NCBI RefSeq assembly: GCF_003626695.1
Contig: NZ_RBAH01000010.1
Location: 1-64,000 of the forward strand
Length of the DNA: 64,000 nucleotides
DNA from: Paenibacillus ginsengarvi
Lineage (GTDB): Bacteria > Bacillota > Bacilli > Paenibacillales > NBRC-103111
Reading direction: 5' to 3'
Made by a program: the position numbers and the translations under genes. The notes below the pieces were generated by a model. It saw only the letters and a list, made by a program, of their open reading frames with translations, was not told the DNA's origin and ran no database searches. This document shows positions 8,428 to 17,346 of this stretch, in pieces (positions within the stretch are counted from its first letter, which is position 1; every line of letters starts with the position of its first letter).

Positions 8428-9411
8428 ATGGTAAAAGTCGGCGTACTAATCCCGCAAATGGCGTGCGCGGAGCTGTTTTCGGAGGAAAGACGGGCGAAGC
8501 TGGAGAGCATCGCTCAAGTGACATGGAACGATTCGGACAAACAGCTGGACGAAGACGAGGCGGCGGCATTTTTGCGGGATTGCGACGTGGCGATCGGCTC
8601 GTGGAAAACAGCAATTCCGACGAAGCGTATACTCGACAGCTGCGGGAATCTGAAGCTGTGGGAGCATGCGGCCGGCAGCGTAAAGCACTTTTTCACTGAC
8701 GATTTGCGCGATCGTCAGCTTCAGATCGCCTCCTGCGCGCCGGCTATCGCCAAGACGGTAGCGGAGATGGTGCTCGGCGAGCTGATCGTGGGCTTGCGCA
8801 AAATCATCCCCAACTCGCAGCAAAACCGGACCGAGAAAGGCAAAAAACCGGCAAACAAGCTGTATCTGGCTAAAGCGACGGTCGGCATCGTCGGCGCTTC
8901 CTGGGTCGGCCGCCAAGTGGCAGGGCTGCTGCGTCCCTTCGGCACCCGCATCCTGCTGTACGATCCGTATATGCCTGCGGAGAACGCGGCGAAGCTCGGC
9001 ATGACGAAGGTGGATTCGCTGCTTGAGCTTTGCGCCACTTCCGATGCGATTACGGTGCATACGCCGAAGACGAACGAAACGTATCATCTGCTGAAGGAAG
9101 CGGAGTTTGCGGCGATGAAGGACGATGCAATCTTCATCAATACGTCCCGCGGCGACTGCATCGACGAAAATGCGCTTATTCGCGAGCTGCAGAAGGGGCG
9201 GTTGTTCGCCTTCCTCGACGTCTCCGACCCGGAGCCGGCGCATCTGGACAATCCGATCCGCACGCTCCCGAACGTCGTCTACACGTCCCACCTCGCGGGG
9301 GGAACGAGCTACCATATCGGCGATCAGGCCGTCAGCGACATAGAAGCTTATGCTAGCGGGAAACGGCCGCTTATGGTCGTCGACTGGAGCATGCTGGCCA
9401 CGATGGCCTAG
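8428..9411 (+). CDS. NAD-dependent D-2-hydroxyacid dehydrogenase family protein
   Basis: A 327-residue cytosolic oxidoreductase that should interconvert a D-2-hydroxyacid and the 2-keto acid with NAD(H). The C-terminal family motifs are intact: an NAD-binding stretch starting VGIVGASWVGRQVAG (about 155), catalytic Arg in NTSRGD, Glu in DVSDPEP and His in TSHLAGG. The usual GxGxxG is varied (GASWVG). The start at 8428 is preferred over 8416 because AAGGA lies 11 nt upstream. It is the first gene of a tight operon with the isomerase-like gene (12 bp gap) and the enolase-superfamily gene, and it is paralogous to the dehydrogenase at 24209. Together they suggest oxidation of a sugar acid; the substrate is unknown. 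Confidence 0.85.
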   Translation: MVKVGVLIPQMACAELFSEERRAKLESIAQVTWNDSDKQLDEDEAAAFLRDCDVAIGSWKTAIPTKRILDSCGNLKLWEHAAGSVKHFFTDDLRDRQLQIASCAPAIAKTVAEMVLGELIVGLRKIIPNSQQNRTEKGKKPANKLYLAKATVGIVGASWVGRQVAGLLRPFGTRILLYDPYMPAENAAKLGMTKVDSLLELCATSDAITVHTPKTNETYHLLKEAEFAAMKDDAIFINTSRGDCIDENALIRELQKGRLFAFLDVSDPEPAHLDNPIRTLPNVVYTSHLAGGTSYHIGDQAVSDIEAYASGKRPLMVVDWSMLATMA

Positions 9412-9423
9412 GAGGTAAGCCGG

Positions 9424-10278
9424 ATGAAACCTTTTTTCAGTTTGTTTCCCAAAATGCTGGGCCGCCTGACGATGGAGGGCTTAGCCGACACCATGCAGCA
9501 AATCGGGCTGGACGGCGTCGACCTTGTCGTTCGCGACGGCTATTGGGTCACCCCGGGCGGGTTCACCCGGGAAGCTCCCGCCTTCGTTCGGGGCATGCAA
9601 TCCCGCGGCATTCGCGTCGAGCTGGCTACGACGTCTTACACGCCGGAGGCACTGGCGAAGGATGCTACGCCGCTGGCCGTTATGTCCGAGATCGGCATCA
9701 AGTCGTTTCGCACCGGCTATTTCGCCTACCGGGAATCGGTTCCGCTGCGCGAACAGCTGGAGCAGGCGAGCGGGGAGCTGGAGCAGCTCGCGGAGCTGTG
9801 CGCCAAGTACCGGATGAAGGCGATCTACCAGGTACACCACGGCTACTCGCAGCTGATTCAGCATTCGTTCGCGGCGCTTGCTGTCGCGCAGGGTCTTCCT
9901 CCCGAGCACATCGGCTTTATGCTCGATCCGGGCAACCAGTTCCACGAAGGCCGGGAGCATACGGGCAAAGCGATAGAGCTGCTCGGAGACTACTTCGCGG
10001 CCATCGGCGTAAAAGACGTCATGCCGTCACGAGACCCGAACCGCTCGCATATGCCGGACAAAGGCTGGTCCGCCGCCTGGACCCCGTGTGACGAAGGAAT
10101 GCTGAACTGGCGCGATATCGGGGCGGCTGTAAGTAAGCTGGACCGGCCCGTGATCATCAATATGCAGCCATTCTACCATCCGCAAAACCAGGAGCAACAC
10201 ATCGCCGCTCTGAGCAAAGAATTCGCCTACATTCGGCAGGCGTTCGGGGAGGCTGTCAGCGAACATGAACGAGCATGA
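9424..10278 (+). CDS. Sugar phosphate isomerase/epimerase family TIM barrel
   Basis: A 284-residue protein of the xylose-isomerase-like/AP-endonuclease-2 barrel family. GGAGG precedes the start. The barrel shows the expected metal-site pattern: IYQVHHGY (about 139-146), MLDPGNQFHEG (about 165), IGVKDVMP (about 195-202) and a late DEGMLNW segment. Members isomerise or epimerise sugars, or dehydrate keto-inositols, using a divalent metal. It lies between a hydroxyacid dehydrogenase and an enolase-superfamily enzyme; its end overlaps the start of the latter by 14 bp, so the two are probably translationally coupled. The exact reaction cannot be assigned from sequence alone. Confidence 0.85.
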   Translation: MKPFFSLFPKMLGRLTMEGLADTMQQIGLDGVDLVVRDGYWVTPGGFTREAPAFVRGMQSRGIRVELATTSYTPEALAKDATPLAVMSEIGIKSFRTGYFAYRESVPLREQLEQASGELEQLAELCAKYRMKAIYQVHHGYSQLIQHSFAALAVAQGLPPEHIGFMLDPGNQFHEGREHTGKAIELLGDYFAAIGVKDVMPSRDPNRSHMPDKGWSAAWTPCDEGMLNWRDIGAAVSKLDRPVIINMQPFYHPQNQEQHIAALSKEFAYIRQAFGEAVSEHERA

Positions 10279-11668
10279 TATTCGTCTCAAAGGGTTAAAG
10301 CTGCATTTCCTGCCGGTTGAAACGCGCATCCCGCTTAAGTTCGGCGCGGAAGTGCTGACTCACGTCACCTGCGCGAGAGTGCGCGTCGAAGCGGAAACCC
10401 GCAGCGGTTCGCGGGCGACCGGCTGGGGGGAAACGCCGCTGAGCGTCCAATGGGTGTGGCCCGGCGACCTGCCGTACGACGTACGGGAGCGGGCGCTGCG
10501 CGACTTCTGCTTGCAGATCGCAGCTAGCTTGTCCGACTGGGACGACGAAGGGCATGCCTTCGAGCTCGGGTACCGGTTCCAGAAAAAGGTGCTGCCAGGG
10601 CTTGCGGAGCGGTTTCGCCAGTCGTCCGGACTGGATATGCCTTATCTCGCGGCGCTCGTCTGCTTTTCGCCGTTCGATATCGCGCTGCATGACGCCTACG
10701 GGCAGGCGAACCGGGTTCCGGTCTACGCCACGTATAACGAGCGGTATATGAACGCCGATCTGTCCGCCTACCTGACAGCGGCAGACGGGACGACAAGTCC
10801 GTTCGCCGGAAAATACCCGGAGCATTACTTTACTCGCCCGCAATCGTCCCGGCTTGTCGCCTGGCATCTGCTCGGGGGCAAAGACTATTTGTACCGTCAC
10901 GAAGTTCCAGGCGATCAGAAGGACGACGGCTATCCGTATGCGCTGGAGGATTGGATACGAAAAGACGGGCTAACCTGCATCAAAATCAAGCTGACCGGAA
11001 ACGACGCCGCCTGGGACTACAACCGCATGCGGCAAGCCGGACGTCTGGCGCTCGATAACGGGGTCGTGTGGCTGTCCGCCGACTTCAACTGCCAGGTGAC
11101 CGACTGCGCCTACGTGACTGATCTGCTCGATGGGCTGATGCTGGAGCACCCTGATATTTACAAATCGATCCTGTATATCGAGCAGCCGTTTCCATACGAT
11201 CTCGAGGCGAACCCGATCGACGTGAGCAGCGTCAGCGCCCGCAAGCCGCTGTTCATGGACGAGAGCGCCCACGATTGGGAGCTTGTGAAGCTCGGCCGCG
11301 AATTGGGCTGGAGCTCCGTCGCCTTGAAGACGTGCAAGACGCAGACGGGCGCCCTTCTCAGCCTTTGCTGGGCGAAGGAGCACGGAATGACGCTGATGGT
11401 GCAGGATTTGACGAACCCGATGCTGGCGCAAATCCCCCATGTGCTGCTCGCCCAACACGCCGGAACGATTATGGGCGTGGAGACGAACAGCATGCAGTTT
11501 TACCCCGAGGCGTCCCGCTGCGAGGCCGCCGTCCATCCCGGCTTGTACGCCCGCACGGGCGGAAGCATCGACCTGAGCAGCCTGATCGGCGGCTTCGGCT
11601 TTGGCTATAACGTGGAAGCGATCGGCAGACCGCTGCCCGAGCCTGCGGCTGAGTACGGAGCTGGCTGA
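10265..11668 (+). CDS. Enolase-superfamily (mandelate racemase/muconate lactonizing enzyme-like) protein
   Basis: A 467-residue member of the enolase superfamily, longer than the usual 360-400. The C-terminal barrel shows the KxK catalytic motif (CIKIKLTG), three metal ligands on successive strands (Asp in LSADFN, Glu in YIEQPFPY, Asp/Glu in FMDESAH) and a further Lys in ALKTCKTQTG. Lysines on both sides resemble the muconate-lactonizing/dipeptide-epimerase subgroup rather than mandelate racemase. The likely chemistry is proton abstraction alpha to a carboxylate, then epimerisation or dehydration of an acid sugar. The gene overlaps the isomerase-like gene by 14 bp and closes the operon before a strong hairpin. 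The extra length is N-terminal and may cap the active site. Confidence 0.85.
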   Translation: MNEHDIRLKGLKLHFLPVETRIPLKFGAEVLTHVTCARVRVEAETRSGSRATGWGETPLSVQWVWPGDLPYDVRERALRDFCLQIAASLSDWDDEGHAFELGYRFQKKVLPGLAERFRQSSGLDMPYLAALVCFSPFDIALHDAYGQANRVPVYATYNERYMNADLSAYLTAADGTTSPFAGKYPEHYFTRPQSSRLVAWHLLGGKDYLYRHEVPGDQKDDGYPYALEDWIRKDGLTCIKIKLTGNDAAWDYNRMRQAGRLALDNGVVWLSADFNCQVTDCAYVTDLLDGLMLEHPDIYKSILYIEQPFPYDLEANPIDVSSVSARKPLFMDESAHDWELVKLGRELGWSSVALKTCKTQTGALLSLCWAKEHGMTLMVQDLTNPMLAQIPHVLLAQHAGTIMGVETNSMQFYPEASRCEAAVHPGLYARTGGSIDLSSLIGGFGFGYNVEAIGRPLPEPAAEYGAG

Positions 11669-11698
11669 AGCTGACTCACATTTGAGGAGAAAGCAAGA

Positions 11699-11729
11699 AA
11701 CCCATACGGGCGAAAAGCCCGTATGGGTT
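11699..11729. terminator. Terminator hairpin after the enolase-superfamily gene
   Basis: A 13-bp perfect stem AACCCATACGGGC/GCCCGTATGGGTT with a 5-nt loop (GAAAA). It lies between convergent genes ending at 11668 and 11747 and can serve both; the T-tracts are short. Confidence 0.75.
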
Positions 11730-11746
11730 ACATTAATACGACAGGC

Positions 11747-12394
11747 CTATTGCCCCGTTATGGTGTACACATTGGAGGAGCCTACGCCCGCCGCGTTGAA
11801 ATAAGCGCTGCCGCTTACCGCTCCCGGGAACTTGACGGCGTATGTAATCCCGCCTCCGCCATCCTTCACCCCGACAATTTCCACAGTACTCGGAATCGGA
11901 ATGTCCAAAACGAACGGCTTGTGGAAAATCGTAACATTTTCGGCAATGACGCTGCCGTTTACCTTCACCGTCACGACATCGCCATCCTCCGCCGCAAAGT
12001 CCCAAAGAAGGGCGCGGCTTGTTTGCATCCCCGGCTTCATCGCAACCTCGAAATCCCGAGGCTCGAGTCCGGCGTCATCGTCCGATGCAAGCAGCACGGC
12101 GCCGGCTTTGGCCGCGCCGGTTCCGTTCGCCCTAACATCTTTTATGGAGGCTGAGCTCGCGTTTCCGAACGTGATCGATGCCCCGATTAGAGCGAGTGCG
12201 CTGATGCCGAACCAGAACCGGTGCACATTTTTCTTGGATGCTTTGCGTTTGACGTTATCCTCGTAAACGGCGGCCTCGTACTCGGGTCCTGCCGATTCAC
12301 CGTTCCATCCGCTGCCTCCGGCCTCTTGCCGTCCGGATTCCTCCGAACGTCTCTGGCCAGGTCGATTCGTAAAGCGGCGATTGTCTTCCGACAT
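11747..12394 (-). CDS. Single-pass membrane protein of unknown function, AAA+ operon
   Basis: A 215-residue protein I do not recognise. AGGGAGG precedes the start. Residues 1-57 are hydrophilic, charged and Gly/Glu/Arg-rich, predicted cytoplasmic and disordered. One membrane helix follows (WFGISALALIGASITFG, about 61-78). The remaining 135 residues would be outside and look beta-rich, with DGDVVTVKVNGSVIAE and a Gly-rich GVKDGGGGITY. It is the last gene of the operon led by the giant AAA+ protein and the 4-TM protein, so it may be a substrate, adaptor or surface component of that machine. There are no cysteines or catalytic-looking motifs. Confidence 0.7.
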   Translation of the reverse strand: MSEDNRRFTNRPGQRRSEESGRQEAGGSGWNGESAGPEYEAAVYEDNVKRKASKKNVHRFWFGISALALIGASITFGNASSASIKDVRANGTGAAKAGAVLLASDDDAGLEPRDFEVAMKPGMQTSRALLWDFAAEDGDVVTVKVNGSVIAENVTIFHKPFVLDIPIPSTVEIVGVKDGGGGITYAVKFPGAVSGSAYFNAAGVGSSNVYTITGQ

Positions 12395-12414
12395 ACTGTA
12401 CCTCCCTTAATTTC

Positions 12415-12840
12415 CTATCTCCCATCCGATTTGCGGACTAGCGGATATTTCCAGTACAGCAGCGACATGAGCAGGCGAACTGCGATGACACCCGCTATCG
12501 TAAGAACAATAGCCACCCATTTGGAATAAGCGCCATCCTCCGCCCATTTGTTCAAAAGCATAAGCCCGACGTTCAAAGCGATTGCCGTATACACCAACAT
12601 TTGCAGCAAAGGCAGGAAGATCGTAATCTTCCGGTACGGCTTTCCGAGAAATTCGCTTTTCATCGCAATGTAGATCCATAACATGAAGAAGCTGATTACG
12701 AAGAAGGGAGTAGCACTTTGCGGCACCTCGTACTTCAGCGCCTCCTTCATATAGTCAAAAAGCATAAAGGGATGGAACAGCGAAAATAAAATAACGGCGA
12801 ACATCATCATGTGGTAAAAAAACGCAAAAATCCATTTCAA
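12415..12840 (-). CDS. Four-helix integral membrane protein, AAA+ operon
   Basis: A 141-residue hydrophobic protein with about four predicted membrane helices (near 5-25, 45-62, 75-95, 105-127), short loops and a basic C-terminus (YPLVRKSDGR). The family is unrecognised. GGGGGGA lies upstream; the start is only 12 bp after the AAA+ stop and the next gene begins 20 bp after its own stop, so the three are co-transcribed. The simplest reading is a membrane anchor or channel partner for the AAA+ protein. A second 4-TM protein of similar size is encoded divergently at 16735. Confidence 0.75.
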   Translation of the reverse strand: MKWIFAFFYHMMMFAVILFSLFHPFMLFDYMKEALKYEVPQSATPFFVISFFMLWIYIAMKSEFLGKPYRKITIFLPLLQMLVYTAIALNVGLMLLNKWAEDGAYSKWVAIVLTIAGVIAVRLLMSLLYWKYPLVRKSDGR

Positions 12841-12852
12841 CTGAATCCCCCC

Positions 12853-15800
12853 TTACCCGGCGAAATCTTCCGGAAGCAGTGTCGACAAATCGTCCTCGGT
12901 CGCATCCGCCTTGCCGCTTACGCGCAGCGCATGGCTCCGGATCGCCTTCTCGCACATGTTCCGAACGAGCCTCCCGTTGCCTGCGGACAACTCGCCGACG
13001 TACGGCCCGACCGCTTCAATAAACCGCACTTCCGTCCGTTCGGTCATCCGGTAGCCTTGAGCACCGAGAATACGGCCGGCAATTTGCAGCATTTCGTCCG
13101 CCGTATAGTCGGGAAACGTAATAATATTCGGAAATCTGGAGCGCAATCCGGCATTCCGGTCAAGAAACCGCTCCATATCCTGATCGTAGCCAGCCAGCAC
13201 GACAACGAGTCGGTCCCGGTAATCGTCCATCGCCTTCACCAGCGTATCGATCGCTTCCTGGCCGAATTGATCGCCCTCCGCCAGCGCATACGCCTCGTCC
13301 ACGAACAGTACGCCTCCAAGCGCCCTTTCGATCACGTCGCGCGTTTTTAGCGCCGTCTGGCCGACATAACCCGCCACGAGCCCGGAACGGTCGGTTTCGA
13401 CCAGCGTATCCGCCTTGATGGCGCCCAGTTCCTTCAATCTGCGGGCCAAAATGCGGGCGATCGTCGTTTTGCCCGTGCCCGGGTTCCCCTTGAACACCAT
13501 ATGCAGCGTCTGCGCGGAAGCGGCAGGCAGTCCCATTTCCTTGCGGCGCGCCGCTACCTCGATCTGAGCCGACAAGCTTCTGACGAACTCCTTCACCGAG
13601 CTGAGTCCGACGACCGCATCCAGCTCGCTCAGCGCATTCGCGGCTTGACCAGCCGCTTCCCGATCCGCGTCAAGGCCGAAGTCGGCCAGCGTCAGCTCGT
13701 TCAAGCGCTCCACCGGTACCTGCGGACCGTCGGCCAGCCGCTCCGCCTGCCGGCGTATCGCTTCCTCCAGCACGTTGCGGACGAGACGGCCGTTGCCGCC
13801 GTCCTTCTTGCCGGGAATTTGCTTGCGCTCGAAATAGGCGCGCAGCGGCACCGGTACGTCGTCCGCCCACGAAAAGCCGCGGCCTTTCACCATAATCCCG
13901 GCGATCCTCTCCATCTCCGCCGCCGTATAATCGGGAAATTCGATCTGCAGCGGAAAGCGGGAGGACATGCCCGGGTTGACGCGGACGAACCGCGTCATTT
14001 CATCCGTATATCCGGCGAGTATAACGACCAGATTGTTCTTGTGCATCTCGATCAAGCGAACGAGCGTGTCGATCGCTTCCTTGCCGAAGCCGCCGCCCTG
14101 CACGCCTTCCTCGGCCAGCGCATATGCTTCGTCGATAAACAGCACCCCGCCGAGCGCCGAATCGACGACCTGCTTCGTTTTGACCGCCGTCTGGCCCACG
14201 TATTCGGCAACGAGATTCGAACGGTCGACCTCGACCAGATGCCCCTTTTTCAAATACCCCATCGATTTAAGCATCCCCGCGAGCAGTCGCGCCATCGTCG
14301 TTTTGCCCGTTCCCGGGTTGCCGGAGAAAATCATATTGATCGTCTGTCCCGTATCGACCTGAACGCCGGCTTCCTTCCTTCTGCGATCCACGATCAGCTG
14401 CTTCTCCAGCGTGCGGACAAACGCCTTCACTTTATCGAGGCCGACGATGGCCGCCAGCTCGCTCTCGATATCGAACGCCTTCCTCTCGCCGATGCCGAAG
14501 TCGGCTCCGGTTAACAGCTGCATATCGGTCTCCGCTCCCGGCGCCTGACCGCCGAGGCGAGTCGCTTGCTTTCGCACCGCTTCCTCAAACAGATTGCGCA
14601 CGAGACGGCCGTTGCCGCTATCGTTGCGACCGGGGATCTGCCGCTGCGCAAACAGTTCCGTGAGCCCGTCATAGGCGCCCGGTTCGATGCGGAAGCCGCT
14701 GCTCTTCGCCATCCGTTGTAAAATGTCGAGCATATCGGCAGGCGTATAATCGGGAAATTCCACAATAAACGGGAACCGCGAGCGAAGCCCCGGATTGGTT
14801 CTTAGGAAATCCTCCATCTCCTGCGTGTAGCCGGCCAGCACAACGACCAGATTGCCGCGGTGGTCTTCCATCGCCTTGACGATCGTATCGATCGCTTCAA
14901 GGCCGAACGTATCGTGATCGTGACGGGCAAGCGCGTACGCTTCGTCGATGAACAGCACGCCGCCGAGCGCTTCTTCGATTTTGGCCATCGTTTTCGGAGC
15001 GGTGGAGCCTACGTATTGCCCGACCAGATCCTGCCTGGCCGTCTCGACCAGCTGCCCTTGGGCGAGCAGGCCCATCGCTTTCAGAATGCGGGCAATCAGC
15101 CGGGCTACGGTCGTTTTGCCTGTTCCGGGGTTGCCGGTAAACACCATATGAAGCGCCATCGAAACGGCTCCGCCGCCTTCAAGCGCCCTGCGTTTATTGA
15201 GCTTCACCGTCTCCATCAATTCGTTCACGAACGACTTGACCGACGCGAGCCCGGTCAAATTCGTCAGTTCCTTCAGCACGTCATCGATTGATTCCTCGCG
15301 TACGAAGGTTCGCACTTTAATCGGATGATCGATTCGCCGCGATCGGACATAAAACGTATCGTTCTCGAAAACGATACGCACCTTCTCGCCCGGCTCCACT
15401 TCGTTCCGGGCCCGCATGTCGGACACGACGGGAATGAGCTCGTTCTCGATCCATTGCTGGATCGATTCGCCGTATGTACGGTCCGCCGCTGCCATTCCCG
15501 CCAAGGCGTCATATACGGCGTCGCTAACCGACATATTCACCTGCATCGTCCCCTTAAGACGCCGCAGCTCTTTCTCCAGCAGTTCCTCGGCTATACGCAC
15601 AAGCGCTGCGGTATCCAGAGTGACCGTTATAGCGACTGCTTTGATGCCGCGCAGCACCGGTACCGGGATGGCGCTTGCCAGCTCGGGAGGAATCTGCCCG
15701 CGTTCTGCCCCATCCTTCGCCGGATAGTCGACATAAAATACGATAATATAGCCGGCGGCGTCCACACGAACGCCTTCTTTGGTCCGAAAGCTGCCTTCCG

Positions 15801-16503
15801 CCGCAAGCGACGCGACATAAGAGGCTATTGCCGGATCGGCCTCCTTTATGCCAGTGAACGCCACCGTACCGGTCCCGTCCTGAAAAGCCGCCGCCATATC
15901 GGCAATAAAGTTCCCGGATATTTCATCCGCGTCGTACCTGTTCAAGTGGATCTCCGTAAATCGCGGAGAGAGCGTCAGCTTATAGCGGTGGAGCTGTTCG
16001 TTCAGGATGCCGAGCGCCGTTTTCTTCCCGGTACCGGCTGCTCCCGCCAGCAAGATCGTTTGCCGCGCCGCATCCGTACGATCATCCAGATAGCCTCGCT
16101 TGTAAGCGGCGATTAAATCCGCTACGAAAGATTGCTGGCCAATCACACGCCGGTTGAGGTACGCTGCCACCTCTTCGAAAATATCGTCCAGTTCCCTCGT
16201 AGATAACTTGCGTGTTCTGCTTTCCGTTTCGCCGTAGGCCGCCGATTGTTGCCGCTGTTGGGGGGAGGATTGGGAAGTGCCTGCAAACGCAGCCTGTCCG
16301 GAGGCGTTCGGAACGAAATTCCCGCCCCCTGTCTGATACGTCGGCATGGGAGCAGACTGCTGATTTCCCTCGTAGTAGGACGTCTCCTCCCTGTACGCCT
16401 CTGGAGCGCGTCTGCTCCGGGCAATAAATCCTTCCTGCCTCACCAAATCGATTAACTGGATTTCCGGCAGCAGAAATTTTATAGTTTTCAGGATAACACT
16501 CAT
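12853..16503 (-). CDS. Giant AAA+ ATPase: degenerate ClpB-D2-like module plus three SpoVK/CbbX-like modules
   Basis: A 1216-residue protein with four ATPase modules. After a low-complexity Gln/Pro-rich region (about 35-95), residues 115-380 resemble a ClpB D2 domain: NRRVIGQQ, a Walker A-like GAAGTGKKT (about 154-162) in which the usual S/T after GK is Lys, a segment matching the AAA_2 sensor region, and a ClpB-small-domain-like end. Three CbbX/SpoVK/EccA-like modules follow, each with Walker A GNPGTGKTT (near 457, 728, 1006) and Walker B LFIDEAYA or LFVDEAYA (near 517, 788, 1066), an AGY sensor, and RLVRN. All three look catalytically complete. The start at 16503 is chosen for its GAAGG spaced 7 nt; 16509 or 16548 are alternatives. 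It leads an operon with two membrane proteins, which suggests a membrane-associated unfoldase or assembly factor. Confidence 0.88.
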   Translation of the reverse strand: MSVILKTIKFLLPEIQLIDLVRQEGFIARSRRAPEAYREETSYYEGNQQSAPMPTYQTGGGNFVPNASGQAAFAGTSQSSPQQRQQSAAYGETESRTRKLSTRELDDIFEEVAAYLNRRVIGQQSFVADLIAAYKRGYLDDRTDAARQTILLAGAAGTGKKTALGILNEQLHRYKLTLSPRFTEIHLNRYDADEISGNFIADMAAAFQDGTGTVAFTGIKEADPAIASYVASLAAEGSFRTKEGVRVDAAGYIIVFYVDYPAKDGAERGQIPPELASAIPVPVLRGIKAVAITVTLDTAALVRIAEELLEKELRRLKGTMQVNMSVSDAVYDALAGMAAADRTYGESIQQWIENELIPVVSDMRARNEVEPGEKVRIVFENDTFYVRSRRIDHPIKVRTFVREESIDDVLKELTNLTGLASVKSFVNELMETVKLNKRRALEGGGAVSMALHMVFTGNPGTGKTTVARLIARILKAMGLLAQGQLVETARQDLVGQYVGSTAPKTMAKIEEALGGVLFIDEAYALARHDHDTFGLEAIDTIVKAMEDHRGNLVVVLAGYTQEMEDFLRTNPGLRSRFPFIVEFPDYTPADMLDILQRMAKSSGFRIEPGAYDGLTELFAQRQIPGRNDSGNGRLVRNLFEEAVRKQATRLGGQAPGAETDMQLLTGADFGIGERKAFDIESELAAIVGLDKVKAFVRTLEKQLIVDRRRKEAGVQVDTGQTINMIFSGNPGTGKTTMARLLAGMLKSMGYLKKGHLVEVDRSNLVAEYVGQTAVKTKQVVDSALGGVLFIDEAYALAEEGVQGGGFGKEAIDTLVRLIEMHKNNLVVILAGYTDEMTRFVRVNPGMSSRFPLQIEFPDYTAAEMERIAGIMVKGRGFSWADDVPVPLRAYFERKQIPGKKDGGNGRLVRNVLEEAIRRQAERLADGPQVPVERLNELTLADFGLDADREAAGQAANALSELDAVVGLSSVKEFVRSLSAQIEVAARRKEMGLPAASAQTLHMVFKGNPGTGKTTIARILARRLKELGAIKADTLVETDRSGLVAGYVGQTALKTRDVIERALGGVLFVDEAYALAEGDQFGQEAIDTLVKAMDDYRDRLVVVLAGYDQDMERFLDRNAGLRSRFPNIITFPDYTADEMLQIAGRILGAQGYRMTERTEVRFIEAVGPYVGELSAGNGRLVRNMCEKAIRSHALRVSGKADATEDDLSTLLPEDFAG

Positions 16504-16734
16504 CTTCATGCCTTCAGCTACCCTTTCTATGTATCGTTGCTCCGCCATTTTCCTGCGACGTGCGCACGCCCGCACCGTAAGGTTTCCATCTATTCCTTAC
16601 ATTGTACCAGCTTCCGACAGCAATTTCCCTCTAATCTTGCAAATCTCGACAAGAAGGGAGCCGTGCGGCATAGTTCCCACCCCTACCTTTACATGGTAAA
16701 ATAATGATAGCCTTCAAGATTAGGAGGAATCCCG

Positions 16735-17265
16735 GTGCCAGATATCCCTGTTTCGGGTGAATTGTCGAGAAGACGGCGCACGCCGGTCAAACCGAAGCTC
16801 ACGAGCATAAGCCGTCCTATCGCCGGCCAAGGCGACGTCATCCTGTTCGGCATCGCCATCAGCTATTTGCTGCTCGGCATTTTGAAATCTGCCGATGTCA
16901 TAGCCATCGATTCCCCCGTCATCGCCAGCTTCTCGCTGGCCGGCATGTTTTTTGCCCTATCCGATCTTACGAAGCTGGGAACCGGCGCGGACCCGCTCGC
17001 TTTTCGCCTGTTTTGCCGTTTCTTTTATTTCGCTTCGCTGTTTATAAGCGCTTTGTGCCTGGTGGTCGTTCCGCTATCGTATGCGTATATCGGCTGGATA
17101 GGCAGCATCCTGATCCCTCTCGGCGACATGTCGGCTTTGAGCGGAATGGGCGTCATTATCGGCATTATCGTGATCAACAATGTGCTGCGGCGGCGAAAAG
17201 CTTCATCCGATCCAAAATCGGCTCTCCCGGAATCGGGCCTTGCCGAGCAGAAGTCGACGATGTAG
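16735..17265 (+). CDS. Integral membrane protein, four helices, unknown function
   Basis: A 176-residue protein with a GTG start at 16735 behind a perfect AGGAGG. Residues 1-30 are basic and cytoplasmic. About four membrane helices follow (near 33-52, 58-76, 94-118, 120-150), then a charged tail (NNVLRRRKASSDPKS). No family recognised. It is divergent from the AAA+ operon across 231 bp, and its size and topology echo the 4-TM protein at 12415. It may belong to the same system, but divergent position is the only support. Confidence 0.7.
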   Translation: MPDIPVSGELSRRRRTPVKPKLTSISRPIAGQGDVILFGIAISYLLLGILKSADVIAIDSPVIASFSLAGMFFALSDLTKLGTGADPLAFRLFCRFFYFASLFISALCLVVVPLSYAYIGWIGSILIPLGDMSALSGMGVIIGIIVINNVLRRRKASSDPKSALPESGLAEQKSTM

Positions 17266-17346
17266 TAGCGTTCCTTGTCGGCGATTCGTTCGGCGGTATA
17301 ACTAGCTGCCGCTCTATGATGGGCTTTTGGAAATAGCAGACGTTAC

